Shown here: positions 50,245-62,931 of the stretch, in pieces | Numbering within the stretch: the stretch's first letter is position 1 | Layout of the letters: each line of letters begins with the position of its first letter | Assembly (NCBI GenBank): GCA_036874045.1 | Contig: JAZBRI010000004.1 | Span: 6,324,001 to 6,388,000, forward strand | DNA length: 64,000 bases | From: Cymodocea nodosa | Taxonomy: Eukaryota; Streptophyta; Magnoliopsida; Alismatales; Cymodoceaceae | Direction of reading: 5' to 3' | Translations under genes and position numbers: made by a program | The notes under the pieces: generated by a model | What the model saw: only the letters and a program-made list of their open reading frames with translations | Databases searched by the model: none | Told to the model about the DNA's origin: nothing

Positions 50245-53200
50245 ATGGGTGCCGAAAAGCACCGCTCCGACGCGATTGAACCCCAAGTCGATGACTCCTC
50301 CGAATCCGAGGACAACGGGCCCAAACCCTCCGGCGCCTCCTCCCTGAAGAGGAAGCCCATGGAGCAAAAGAAGAAGCGCAAGTCCATGGACAAGGACCGT
50401 CGCCGCCAAAGTGACCTCAAAAGCGACGCCCTTTCTAAGAAGCCCAAGCTGGAAGCCCCGCCAACCGCAACGCCCCAGGTTCCAGTTGCGGCAGGTGGCG
50501 GGGCCATGCCCGAGCTTCACCTCGGTTTGTTCGGAGATTTGGCGTCGGTGGAGTCGTCCGTGAGGGAGGCTGCGGTGGAGGCGTTGGGAAGGGAGCTAAG
50601 GGAGGTGCAGAGTGCGTACGAATGGATTGGGGAGAAGAAGGGCAACGAATTAGTGGCAAATGTGGCGCCAATGGAGGCCGAGGAGAAGAACGATGGACTT
50701 GAGAACTGTGCGCCTTCAATGAGATATGCGTTGAGGAGGCTGATTCGTGGTGTTTCTTCATCCAGAGAGGTATGTTGTCCAAGTATGCCGATCCACGCCG
50801 GCTCTTTCGTAGACTAGCTGTACCACTTCACTTTCACAGACTAGCTCTATCACTTCACTTTCATAGACTCTCTGTATCACTTCACTTTCATAGACTAGCT
50901 GTATCACCTGTGAGGTTCCTGAATTAATCAAAATTACTTCACTTCACGTGCACATAACTGGTTTTTTATGGGGTACGTGGTCTTTGTGACGTGGGCGTCT
51001 ATAGAAATTGCAATTTGTAGTTTTGTTTTTAAGAATAAGATATGATGCTCCCCTTTCGGTTTTATTTCAGTGCGCAAGGCAAGGATTTGCAACAGCCTTA
51101 ACTGTTGTCCTCGCCACAATTCCTGCCATCAGAGTGAGTTCTGTTATGAAATTGATAGTACAATCGTTAGAGGTGTCTTCTTCAAGAAAGGGTCAGGTGA
51201 GTTAGGTACCGGACTTGTTTTTAATTTTATCATTTAATCATGTTCTGTTTCTTACTCGTGAGTCATGACATCTTAGGAAGCAAGAGATGGTCTATTGGGA
51301 CGCTTATTTGCTTTTGGAGCTCTTGCCAGATCTGGAAGGATGACTCCTGAGTCACTGCTTGACAAAAATACTTCGTGTCTTGAAGAGTTCTTAGGCCTTG
51401 TGACATATCTTGCAGGAAAGAAGCAATACCTTCTGGAGCCTGCTGTTTTAGTCATATTGGAATTGATTGATAAGGTACGTGCAACATAATCTCTTGTATA
51501 TTGTGATGACCGTACATGTCAATTGTCAAGGCCCATATTTTCTATTTGATGATTCAGAATTTGAGGAAAATTTTTGTTGATTGTTTTGGTATATTTTGCT
51601 GCTTTCTCGAGTATTTTCCTGGAAGAAAATATTTGTGTCTCTAACCAATTAGAATATTCTGTTTTATTGGGTATGGTTTGGAGTTTTTTTCTTGGAATTG
51701 CATTTCCTGTTTTACTGTTTTATAAAATGAATTTATTAATTTCCTGAGGTATAAAATTTGCACGAATCACATCATACTAATTTGTTAAATTTCCTTTTAC
51801 TGTGGAAAATTTATCGATTATGTGCTAAAATGGCCTTCAATTTTTTGATAGCTCCCTACTGAAGGTGTACGAAGCTACGTTCTTGAATCTGAGAGCATGA
51901 ATAAGTGGTTTGAGAAAGCTGCTAGTGAAAAACAACCAGATGCTTTACTCCTTGTCTTGAAGCTGCAAGAAAGAGTTCCCCTGAAAGATGGGATTTTTGG
52001 TGGACTCTTACCACAGCCATTCGCTATAAACAACTTCTTTTCTAGAGAGCATCTATCTCTTCTTGTTCCTTGCTTTCAGGTAATATTTCAATCATGCTTA
52101 TCAAGGTGTGCGCCCATTCACCTAGATATCAAGGCTTGATACGGTTAGGCTTTTGATGCTTGCCTAACCTTGTCCTAATTAAGCAGATCTGTTTATTACA
52201 ACTTTGTTTTTAAGGTTTTTCCTTGCAAAAAAACTTGTATATATATTTATGTCATATTAGTAAAGTATGCATAATTATCAAAATTCACATATCAATATTA
52301 ATGTATTATTACACTTTGTATTATATACATACGCTATGTTTGTGCATATGTATGGGGAGTGTAGAAGTCCTGGTTACAGATTGTGTTACAACTAGTGGCA
52401 CCTTAGTCCTCCACCTCCTTATCAGGTGAGCCCTTCTCACCGATCCCAACAGCACCACCATCACCTTCATGCACCCTTTCTCCCATTACAACTACATGCT
52501 CAAGAAGCTGAAGAAATCCTAGCCAAACAAATGCCATTGGTGACGCTTCCACAATGGCAACCCTATGATGTCAGACCATCTTGCAACTTTGCACATGATT
52601 GCTGCATGCCAAAAAACAAGGGAGATGAAATGTCAATTGATTTGTTGCTACCTATGATGGAGATGAATGTTGGACAATCATCAGCTAGGGAAATTCTCTT
52701 CCACCATTGTCCTTGAACCAGTCTTGGTGGGTGTAGAGGTGGAAGGACAAGGGAAAGCTAGTGGACATTGACACAAACACTGTTATCTTGGAGAGCATGG
52801 TGATGGCAGTGGGGAAAACTGGTGTAGAGAGACACTTCAAATGCTTTGAGATTAGATGTCTGGGAAGTGAATGTAGGAATGGTTGGGCGTACATGTAGAG
52901 GGATAGGCCATAGGGACTGGGCATGTCCAATGGGTTCTTCATAGGGAAGGTGGTGGTATCGGAGATTGTAGTTGTGCAATCTGGGAAGGACGACAAGAGG
53001 TTTGGCAAGTGGAAGGGGGCACCTTTGCATACAAGGATGCACTGTCAGTCATCATCACAAGAGGCCAGATGGGGCTTCTCATTGGGGATTGATCTTTCAA
53101 AGCCCAAAACCCCTGAATTGATAGAGAAGAAGCTAGAAATGGCTGTGATGCTATTGTGGATAGGGCAGCTGGGATGTATCGAATTCCACAACTGGTCCCA

Positions 53201-56200
53201 GTTGAGTTGGTGGGAAGCTGGTCTGAGCTTGATGCATACAGCAGAGGTTGAGGCAATTCTTCTTCTACTGTATGCTGGAAATGCAGTTTTCTCCATGGCA
53301 AATGTTAAGGCATTGGAGTTGGTGGCTTGATTTCTGACGTTCTTTCACAAATTCCAGCATTTGGTAAAAGAGGACGTTATGGCAATTCTAGTAGACTTCC
53401 ATAGAGATGGAGGTCATATTGGGTGAGCCATTAAAACTTTCATTACACTTATCCTCAAGAAATTGGATGTGTTGGATATTGGGGATTATAGGCCAATTAG
53501 CCTTTTGAATGGTGTGTATAAAATTGTTGCCAAATGTATTGCTGAGAGATTGAAAGGGGTTTTATCTATGGTCAGTGGTGATTAATAGTCAACTTTTGAT
53601 GATTTTCTAGTAGCTCATGAGTGTATAGAAGCAAGAGCACAACACAAAAATGTTGGTCTAGTCTGGAAGTTGGACTTGAAAAGGCCTACAATGTATGACA
53701 TTTTCATCCACTGTGAATGTTGTTGCGAGTCTTCAATGTTTTGAGGAAAGGATTATGTGGGGTGTCTAATTCTATAAGAACCTAGGTGATATGGAATTGT
53801 ATGAGCTGATCAACTTGCTTTCTTTCCTTCACACTCATGGTTCTCATTTGATTTCTTAGAGTCTTACAAATGTGATGTTGGAGCAAGGGTGGTAGATTCT
53901 CCATTAAATCTCCATGTCAGATTTGTGGGAGTAAAGCACCAGGAGATGAAATTTATATGACAACAAGAGATTCCTACCAAAATTTAATTCTTTCCCTGGC
54001 AGGGGTGGCATGAAGCAATTCCAACAGAATGCTTCCTTGGGAGATAAGGCTTCTTACTTGCTAGTTTACTTAGATTCTGTGGATTGCAGAAGTAAGATCA
54101 GTGGCACTTGCTCCTTCACTGTTCCTTGGTAAAATGTCATTAGTGCTCATGGTTGGTTATGTAGGGTGTTATGAGATGGGATATGGCTGATTTTTGGGAG
54201 AGGTGGGCATGTAAACAGGTACTCAGTGTTGCACAGAAGAAAATTTGGCTCATTATTCCTCATGCAGTTTGGTGGAAGCACCTATTGGAGAGGAATAGTA
54301 GGGTATTTTGAGGTGTTCAATATTGTAGTGTGCACTTCTAGGCAAAGGTGATTAATTGTGCCATGGAATGGTCGAGAATGTGGAGAGCACAGGGTGATAA
54401 TGCGGAAGTCCAGTCATGGCTCTATACTTTGGTCACCATTTGACTCAGTTATTGGTTGGGCTTGGTGTCTCTTTTGTTGACCCATCTTTGGCACTTTATT
54501 CTTGATTTTGTTTTTTCTTTTTTCTTTTTGTTATGCAAAAGAGAGTAGGAAGAAGAGATGGGGAGCATGCAAACACAAGGTTTTTACGTGATTCTCCTTT
54601 CGGGTACGTCCACGGGATAAGGAGAGGGAGTGATTCACTATTTAGGAGAAGGGATACAAAATAAGGGCTTAAAACAAATGCCCAAGACCCATAAGCTTAT
54701 ATAGCTTAGAGGGTCATGCCCAAAGGACCAAAATGCCTTTATACAAATTATATATATTCAAGACACATATCAACACTTTTGTTCTAGGTGTCTAGTTGCT
54801 TCTTCCTAGAAATTGTTTAGGTTGTGTGGTTTTACATTTGATTTCAGCTTACCTATGTCTTGTGTAGACCTCTTGATTTTAAAGTTTTACCATATTTCTC
54901 TCTTGTTGCTGCTCTCACACACCCGAAAAAAATTAAAAAAAGATATTTAAATGGGTGCCCAAGCTGCGTTGGCTTACTGCATGGTTGCCTTGGCACCATA
55001 ATAAGCATGATTTCAGTCTTTTAAGCTTGTTTAGTCTCTAGGTTCAATTGTGCATGGCACTCTGCTAAACTGTTGGATCTTTTCATTGATGACAGTTTAA
55101 GCCACATATGCAAGCTGCCATTCTTCTTGTTGAATATTTATATTATGATAGGAGAGAATCTCAATCCTTTGTTATTGGCTAGTGATTCAAGTGCATTTGT
55201 GGATAGGAAACTGTCTTCCTGACTTTTAACTAGACTTTTTTCTACGTGTATCTTCCACCCATTTGAGGCTAAGTATTACAATCACTAATAAGTGATTAAA
55301 ATTATCTTCAATTTACTCAATTTGTAGTGTACTGTGGTTAATGTCCACTGACTTTGCAGGCATCAACATTTTGTCAGCCTCGAGTTCACAGCCTCTGGTC
55401 TGTGATAATAAATATTCTCGTCCCGAGTGTAGCATCCCAAGATGAGACTATAATGTTCTCGTCATCTAGTAAGAAACACAAGAAAGCTAAAAAAGGAAGC
55501 TCCTCTGAAGATCTTACTAAAAATATTCGCAACTTTACCAAGGTGGTTATTGAAGGATCACTTCTGACATCATCTCATGACAGGAAACATTTGGCATTCA
55601 ATATCATATTGATGCTTCTGCCAAGATTGCCTGCACATAGTATTCATACTGTCCTGTCCTACAAGCTTATCCAATGCTTGATGGATGTGCTATCAACTAA
55701 AGGAACATGGCTCTACAATGCTGCACAACATTTTTTAAAAGGATTAGTTAATTGGGTTGGTAAGGATACTGAGCGAATGATTGCAATTATAGTAGCCCTG
55801 CAGAAGCACAGTGGCGGTAGGTTTGATTGCATTACACGGACAAATACAGTTGAAGAATTCATAGCTACATTCAAAACTGGTCCAGCTTGCAGGCAGTTTG
55901 TCCAAAGTTTAATTGAACTATTTGTTGATGAACAAGGTTTACCAAATGAGCTCTCAGATCAGAGCCAGAATGCAGACAAAAATTTTGAAAAAGACATGAT
56001 TGAGTCTTCTTCACTGATGACCGGAAGTTCAGATTTATTGAAGGATTGGGTCATCAACACACTTCCTCGTGTGTTGAAAAATTTAAAACTTTGTCCTGAA
56101 ATGAAATTCTCACATGAAGATGTAGCAGCATTCCAAGAAGAGAAATATCATTTGCAGACTGAAGTTATGAAATTTCTGACCGTTCAGGGATTGTTTTCTG

Positions 56201-59200
56201 CCTCATTAGGTAATGAAGTTACCTCCTTTGAGTTGCAAGAGACGTTAAAATGGCCGAAGACTGCCACTTCCACTTCACTATGCAGAAAGTGTATTGAGAA
56301 ACTCCAGTTTGTAATGGAAGATGCCCAAAAAGGAGATGACCCCAGAACATCATCCGCTAATCCTGAGAAAAATGATCTTGTGTCATGCTTTGTTCGTATG
56401 CTTAGAACATTATGTAATATTCCTTCTATTTCATTATTTCGTACACTGAACTCTGAGGATGAAAAAGCAGTCAAGAAATTGCAAGAGGTGGAAACAAGAC
56501 TTTCTCATGAGGTATGTCTCCTTATCTTCCCTTTTACCTTTTCAAATACAATTCTATTGTCCGAGTATCATATTTTTTAATTGTTGCTTTTATTTTAGCA
56601 TTAAAATATAAATTTGTGCAAGATATCATAGTTTCTATGCAATTGTGATCTGTTACCTGGGAAATTGATATATTTTTTCTTTTGATAACTCAACCTTATA
56701 TCAGTAATGGAACACGTGTATATTTCATCAAAATGGACAATGTGTGATGACTTTTTTCCCTCACGCAAATGCCTACCATGCGTTGCTATTTTAGTGCTGT
56801 TCTTCCAGTTGAGCATTCATACATGAAACTTATTCTTATACCTAGACCTTATAACTTATTTTTATATGATATATATTTCTTTTACTAACTCGACCTTATA
56901 ATAGTAATGGAACACATACAGTTCATCAAAATGGAAAACGAGTGATGACTTTTTTTTCCTATATGCGTATGCCTACCATGCCCTGCTATTTTAGTACTGA
57001 CCTTCCAGTTGAGGATTCATGTATAAAACTTATTCTTAGTTTCATACCAACAAAACACTCAGGTTTGGTGTGTTGTCCTCTGCACAAAGACACCAACAAG
57101 CATGCAACATTGCCATCATCTTTGAATGTTCCTCTGCAGAGGAGTGGGTAGTTTTTCAATTTTTTCTCTGTGAACTAAGCCACCCCAGGTATGTAAAGTG
57201 AGCAAGTTTTTGCATCCTCCTCTGCAGACTTTTGCTTTTCTCTGGAAGCACTACGAGTGTGGGAGATCATGGGCCCAACAAGCTCAAGTAGGCATAAAAG
57301 AATGTTTCAAGCATTCTTAAATACTTCGCAAAGTACTGGGTGCTTTGCATCTGAAATTGACTCATGAGGCTGAATCTTGTGAGTTTATGCACGATGGCAA
57401 CAAACATATTTGAAAGATTAGGAGAAAGAATAAGTACCTGGTGTTGGCCATCTAAGATAAACTGATTTGAACAGATTATTAGCGGAGAGTGATGATATTG
57501 GCCTAAATGACTGCACTTAATTTAACATTTTCTGAGATTTAGGAAGACTTTCAGGTTTTCTATATTATATGAAAATATACGACAAAGATCCAAATGGTTA
57601 AATTTTTTCCTGATCGACTGAATTTTGGAATTTGACTTAATGTAGTCATGTTGTTCATTCCAACTTTAAATGCTTTTGTGTGTGGAATCAAAGTGCATAC
57701 ATATATTTTTTGTTCATTATAATGTTCTCGAATCTCTTATAAAGTAAATTGTGTTGTTTCTTAGATCCAGATTTACCCTTTTTCTAACTGCAGGAAAGAA
57801 AAACTGAGGCTGGGGCTGCTGCTACCAGTAAGTTGCGTGCTCTACGGTATTTGCTGATCCAATTGCTTCTGCAAGTACTTCTTCAGCCAGGGGAGTTTTC
57901 GGAGGCAGCCTCTGAGCTGGTTATATGCTGCAGAAAAGCATTTCCTGGATCCTTTGAGGGTGATGTCTTGGAGAAGGAAGAAGAGTTTGATGGAGAGGAC
58001 AATGGAATGCCTGATATGATGGATGTCCTTGTGGACACTTTACTTTATTTGCTACCTCAGGCAAGTGCCCGAATGTGTTTTGCCATTGAGCAGGTAAATT
58101 TTCAACTCTGATTAGTACTACATTTATGTTGGAAGAGCAAACACATAAATTATTGCACTTATTAAGGCACCCACGTTGGTTCCAATAGATATAATTCTAA
58201 TGCCTAGCCATATATTTATTCTGCCGAATATTTCTTTTACTTATTTAAAAATCTCATTGTATTGTATTTGTATTTGTATTTGATCTGTTTTTGTACATTG
58301 CAACTTTATATTGGTAAGTTGAGTTTTTAATAGACGTACGGTAATAATTGTACATTATCCAAAAAATATGTAGGGGAAATAAACTATATACTTATATTCC
58401 ACAAATGTCATCTAGGCGACCAAGGTGCCCCTGCTATATTGGTTGATGCCTTTGTTAACTATGCATTTTATATGTAGGTAAGGCTACTAAGAAGTTCAAT
58501 GTCAGAGGGATATCATTTTCATATTGAAATTATTTTACTCGATTTGAACAGTGGATGTTTGTGAGCTTACAACTGGTGCATTCCTCTAGGAGAAACTACT
58601 TTTTTAATTTTTGCTTTGCAGCAGTCTACGCAACACATGAAATATCTGTCTTTGTCTCGCTTATATATTTTGATCTTTTACAGGTTTTTAGGTTCTTTTG
58701 TAATGAAATAACAGACACTGGACTGCTTCGGATGTTGCGTATCATAAAAAAAGATCTGAAACCGTTAAGGCATCAGACAGATGAGAGTGATGAGGATGAT
58801 GAAGATGATGAAGACTTTCTTGAAGTAGAAGATGCAGAGGATGCCAGTGATGTTGAGGCCATTGATTCTGCTGATGCTAATACTACTCATATGAAAGAAA
58901 CCGAACAACCTGAGGAAAGTGACGAGGATGAAGAAGAAATGGATGACGAGGCGATGTTTCGGATGGACTCCTATATTACTCAGTTCCTGAAGAAATCTGG
59001 GGGTGATTCTGCTACCTCCCAACTCATGCTTTTCAAGCTTCGCATCCTCTCACTTTTAGAGATATACTTGCAAAGGAACCCAGGTAGCATACTGTCCCAA
59101 AGCTGAGTCTTAGCTTCATGCTACTTTATCAACCGAATTTCTGATCTCTTTTGAAGCTGATTTTATGAAAACAGTGAGAAGGACGTCAATGTTGTTGTGC

Positions 59201-60058
59201 CTGCAGAACTATGTTGATCTACCTTACCATTTATTTTCTTTGAATACAGGGAAACATCAAGTTTTTACAATATTCTCGCATTTGGTTCGTGCATATGTTA
59301 ATTATCATTCTGCGGAGGGTTGCAAGCAGCTGGGAGAGCGTATCTGGGGAATCCTGCAGAAGAAGATTTTTAAGGCGAAGGAGTACCCAAGGGACAATGA
59401 AACTGAATTCTCCAGTCTTGTAAAGTTGTTGGATAAGAGCCTTAAGTCAGGTTCTAGAGCCCGATTCAAATCGGTTACTTTGCTCGCGAATAATTCCGCA
59501 TTTTGGATATTGAAGATAATTCACTCGAGAAATTTGGCGGAGTCTCAGGTGGAGGATGTCGTGAGAATGTTCCAGGACTTACTGGTTGATTATTTCACTT
59601 GCAAAAAATCTCGTCTGAAACCTGGGTTTATCAAAGAGGTAATACAGAGACATCCCTGGATCTGGCACCGGCTGTTCGGCTTCCTCTTAGAGAACGGTGC
59701 TAATGCTAAGTCAGAATTCCGGCGAGTAGAAGCACTTGATTTTGTTGACAGCGTAATGAAATTGTGTGTTTCTGTAAAGAAGGGGGAATGTGAGAAGGAT
59801 GTATCAAGGAAATCCAAGTTTTTGAAGAAGCATCTCCCTCAGCTTTGTGAGATGATGGGGCAGATGCTGTCTAATTTACCCAAGAAACAATCCAGACGTG
59901 CCACTGTTCGGAAATTCTGTGCTAGGATCTTCAATGCGGTATCCATCCTGAAACTAAATAAGCCCTTCCTCAAGTCATTAACGCCTGATGCATGTTCTGC
60001 ATGCGAGTCACAGCTTGGTAACTTGTTCACTGTTTTGAAAGCCCCCACGGAAGCATAG
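50245..60058 (+). CDS. MYB-binding protein 1A / DNA polymerase V (POL5) homologue, 8 exons
   Basis: Exons: 50245-50769, 51071-51196, 51277-51474, 51852-52079, 55360-56511, 57794-58093, 58684-59083, 59250-60058 (TAG); 1245 residues, near the plant family length. The family is a nucleolar HEAT/ARM-like alpha-solenoid (Pol5p in yeast, MYBBP1A in animals) involved in rRNA synthesis and ribosome biogenesis; despite the name it is not an active polymerase. Seen: a basic, Lys/Arg-rich N-terminal nuclear signal (residues ~35-75); helical repeats such as [13 protein letters not shown] and [26 protein letters not shown]; a strongly acidic segment in exon 7 ([20 protein letters not shown] and onward) typical of the family; and a basic C-terminal region. 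Intron 4 (3.3 kb) contains a LINE remnant; phase stays 0 across it. Confidence 0.92.
50811..50910. repeat. 27-bp tandem repeat in POL5-like intron 1
   Basis: The unit AGACTAGCTGTATCACTTCACTTTCAT and its variants starts at 50811, 50838, 50865 and 50892, period 27, nearly four copies with a few substitutions. It begins about 40 bases after the donor at 50770. Note that the in-frame extension of exon 1 stops just before it. Confidence 0.88.
52400..54550 (+). mobile_element. Degenerate L1-type LINE (non-LTR retrotransposon) in POL5-like intron 4
   Basis: Around 53428-53580 the plus strand encodes the reverse-transcriptase signature [25 protein letters not shown], followed after stops by AHECIEAR and VWKLDLKRP (compare the L1 pattern IAHECI...LDIEKAYD). 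Near 54205-54300, WACKQ...[17 protein letters not shown] resembles the C-terminal zinc-knuckle (zf-RVT) region ending in WKERNRRIF. Stops and frameshifts are frequent, so it is dead. The T-rich stretch at 54500-54535 may mark the 3' end. Borders are approximate. Confidence 0.72.
54560..54860. mobile_element. Possible LTR-element fragment next to the LINE remnant
   Basis: The phrase ACACAAGGTTTTTACGTG followed by TACGTCCACGG is a pattern I know from many plant LTR/TRIM elements. No coding or paired LTR was found. It could alternatively be part of the LINE insertion or an unrelated repeat. Confidence 0.35.
56667..57039. repeat. Diverged ~170-bp direct repeat (offset 201) in POL5-like intron 5
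   Basis: Copy 1 about 56667-56838 and copy 2 about 56868-57039 share AGTAATGGAACACA, TTCATCAAAATGGA, GTGATGACTTTTTT, TGCCTACCATGC and CTTCCAGTTGAG-like blocks in the same order, with many substitutions. No coding function seen. Confidence 0.82.
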
Positions 60059-60822
60059 TGGGTATTGAACGCTGAAGGCCAGGCTCTCCTGGCTTCAATA
60101 TTTTTGACGTTGTTCTATCAGATTAGATTCTTATTTGTATATTTTTCTCGGAATAGAGCCCTTTTCTCGTTTTTGCAAGAGAAAGCAATTCAAAGTATCA
60201 TTCAGAAATGGTTCGGAAAGGAAAGGAGCATCTTGCACCATGTTATTTCCAGACTTTTGTTGCAATTCTGCGTGGCTTGCAAACAAATATTCCCCTCCCC
60301 ATCAATATGATTGTATCGTAAATTACATCAAGGTGAGTTGATGATCATCAGCATGAAGAAGTGATAAATTATGAAAACAGATACATAACAATAATGATGT
60401 TTCCATTCATTCATCTAGATGATAATCTAATGAAATGCTAGATACATGAAAGTATACAACATATCATAATTATTTCATTTGGATGTCATGTATATTCATA
60501 AGAAAACATCTGAAGTGACATAAGCTACAGAAGTAAAGAAGCAAAAGATACGATCAAGAAACCAAAGTAAAAGAAAATGATAATATAGAACAAAAGAATG
60601 AAATATAGTGCCAAAAGAAAAAAATACCATTAAAAAGTATCATTTTTCAAAACAAAAAAAGAAAGTAAGAGAAATGTAGACACAAGGGTTTTAAACTTAA
60701 GAAGTATATAACCACACAACCCTGACCAACTCAACTATATAAGGTTGGTTTAAAAATATCATATTTCAATAAAAATGACTAACGCAAAAAGGTGGTCGCT
60801 TAAATGGATCCCAAATAGCCTA

Positions 60823-61266
60823 CTAAAGGGAAAAGCCCTTCATGTAGCGTGGACCAGTACCTAAAAGCAACTTAGCCTTGATAACATTTATCGCTCCCTG
60901 AAAGCCTTGATAACATCTCCTTTGCAATTCCTCAAACATGGTGGTAGCAGAAATATTATCATTGGTTAATAGCGATGACACGTCATTTTGTTCAGAACTT
61001 AGATCATTCATTTTATTGTAGGATGTATCATACTTCATTTCCAGCCAAACCTTTAAACCAGAAGTAGTCAAAGCTTCGATGCATAAAAATATCATCCAAA
61101 CTGGAACACTAGCCTTCATTGTGAAATATACGATTTTGAAAGGGTTTGTACTTTGAAATAAGCAGTGGCATGAAGCAGAATACAAAAATGCAGTGACAAA
61201 GTATGCCATCCAACTTTGTTCAAGAGGCCTGCAATGTAATGTAATGATCTGCACATGTAATTTCAC
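60823..61266 (-). CDS. Unidentified 147-codon minus-strand ORF, possibly an exon of an unknown gene
   Basis: The frame includes a hydrophobic N-terminal half (SWMAYFVTAFLYSASCHCLF and VPVWMIFLCIEALTTSGL) and a polar C-terminal half (MKYDTSYNKMNDLSSEQND, FEELQRRCYQGFQGAINV), ending GPRYMKGFSL with TAG. A possible acceptor TTGCAG precedes GCCTCTTGAACAAAG at 61229. The composition is more protein-like than other frames nearby, but there is no recognised domain. It may be the last exon of a gene whose earlier exons lie at 61300-62450, a decayed gene, or chance. Confidence 0.22.
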   Translation of the reverse strand: MKLHVQIITLHCRPLEQSWMAYFVTAFLYSASCHCLFQSTNPFKIVYFTMKASVPVWMIFLCIEALTTSGLKVWLEMKYDTSYNKMNDLSSEQNDVSSLLTNDNISATTMFEELQRRCYQGFQGAINVIKAKLLLGTGPRYMKGFSL

Positions 61267-62420
61267 ATTTAGAAAAATAAATAGTGAACTATACTAACAT
61301 CCTCTGAGGAATGATTGATGAAAATTAAATATGTTACCTATAAATTATCATTCTTACGAAGATAAATATAAGACATTTTGACATGACGAGCGATTAAATG
61401 TAATAGTTTTGCACCATATAGTACCACAACCTTTGATAAGCATGTTGCATAAGCTGTCATCCTTGCCCAAAAACAACAAAGAACGAATGATAGATTGGAA
61501 TTTATATGCATGGTATCTTTTATCAACAATTCAAATGAAGAAAACCACCTGATGGCTTATGCAATGAAATCAGTCATGCAGGAGAAAACCACAGCAAGAG
61601 AGAGATCAACCTTTGCTAGTTCATCATGTTCCAAAAATTTTTTTGCTAGTTCATTATTGGCATGAATCACACCTCATGACAAACATATGAGGCTCTCTTC
61701 ATTTTTCATCATATCTTTCTCCTGCGATGAGCATTTCAGAAACATGATAAGCATGATTTTCAACAAGTAATAGCATAGGGTAAATTAAATACTCATAATA
61801 ACTATCCTCAGAACTAAAAAAGTAAATGTGCTACTTCTTTTTGATAAAATATTAGAAACAACAGTTCTTCAATATCTTAATTAAGATGTTCAGCAGAAAA
61901 TCTTCATTTCAAAGTATATACGGTGATATGCTACAATCATATAAAAACTTGATCAAGAAGTGAATTCAGCAATCACTTGAATCCTGCCATCTTCCAACTC
62001 CCAACTAAACCAACATAAATGGCATATGGATAAAAACGAAGTGCAAAAATTTCAGAAGCCTGATAAGTGCTATAATATGATTTTTTTAGAAGAAAGAGAT
62101 AGTAACATGATTGATTAGTGGAATTCAATGAACAGTCAAACATCAAAAATTTTCATATTGTGGCTGTGAAAAGGAACTAACCTTTGTTGCAGGGCATATT
62201 GCCGAGTAGTTCCAGTCTTGACGCCACTATATGCGTGATCCACAACCTAAAGACAAATGAATTGGATACGGTCTACTAGAACTGTAGCAAACCAATTTAG
62301 AACCATTTTCTGAACAACAGTATTCTGATTTCTATAAGTCTCCTCTTTTTTGCTCAAAGATCGGATCTTTTGCATGAATTTTCTCCAGCTCCCACTTCCT
62401 GTAACTTTCTCCAGCTCCAG

Positions 62421-62833
62421 TCCTTTTTCCATTATTCTTGTATGCTCCACAGCTCTAGTTGTTAGAATATCCAGTGTATTCCATCAATAATAGAAGGAAG
62501 CTAGCATGCAAATGAAATCTTTTATTTTTAATGGTAGTGCTTTTTCTTGGATTCGAAACTTGAATTTTCTTCCCTCATGGGTCATTTAAGATGAGAGAAT
62601 AGCAACTGCGCCATCCTGTAACTTTGCCATTGTCATTCCTTGTTCCTTTTTCTGTTATTCTTGTATGCTCTGCAGCTCTAGATGTTTGAATATCCAGAAT
62701 ATTTCATCAGTAACAAAAGCAAGCTAGCATGCAAACGAAATTCTATTTTTGATAATGATGGTGTTTTTGTTTGGGTTCAAACCTAAGATTTTCTTTCCTT
62801 AAGATTCTTATAAAATGAGGGAAGACCAACTGC
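62421..62833. repeat. Diverged tandem duplication (~220-bp spacing) downstream of the DYW PPR gene
   Basis: Copy 1 from about 62421 and copy 2 from about 62642 share CCTTTTTC.GTTATTCTTGTATGCTC-type starts, then GCAGCTCTAG or ACAGCTCTAG, GAATATCCAG, AAGCTAGCATGCAAA and a CAACTG end. Substitutions and small indels separate them. Confidence 0.78.
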
Positions 62834-62931
62834 AAGTGAAATACTATTGCTGCAGGAGTATTAGAAACACAGGTTCCTCAATAATCAAACCAGGTTGTTC
62901 TGTTATATTTTAAGCACTGATAGCTCACATT

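Larger units (their letters stand above)
60059..62931. other. Spacer between the POL5-like gene and the DYW PPR gene, with unexplained minus-strand frames
   Basis: 60059-60350 is the likely POL5 3' UTR. 60350-60800 is AT-rich. On the minus strand three protein-like stretches occur in order: about 62450-62325 (EHTRIMEKGLELEKVTGSGS), 62245-62180 (VVDHAYSGVKTGTTRQYALQ, ending at a possible donor) and 61266-60823 (147 codons). None matches a family I know. 62640-62930 is the PPR 3' UTR zone. Confidence 0.4.
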
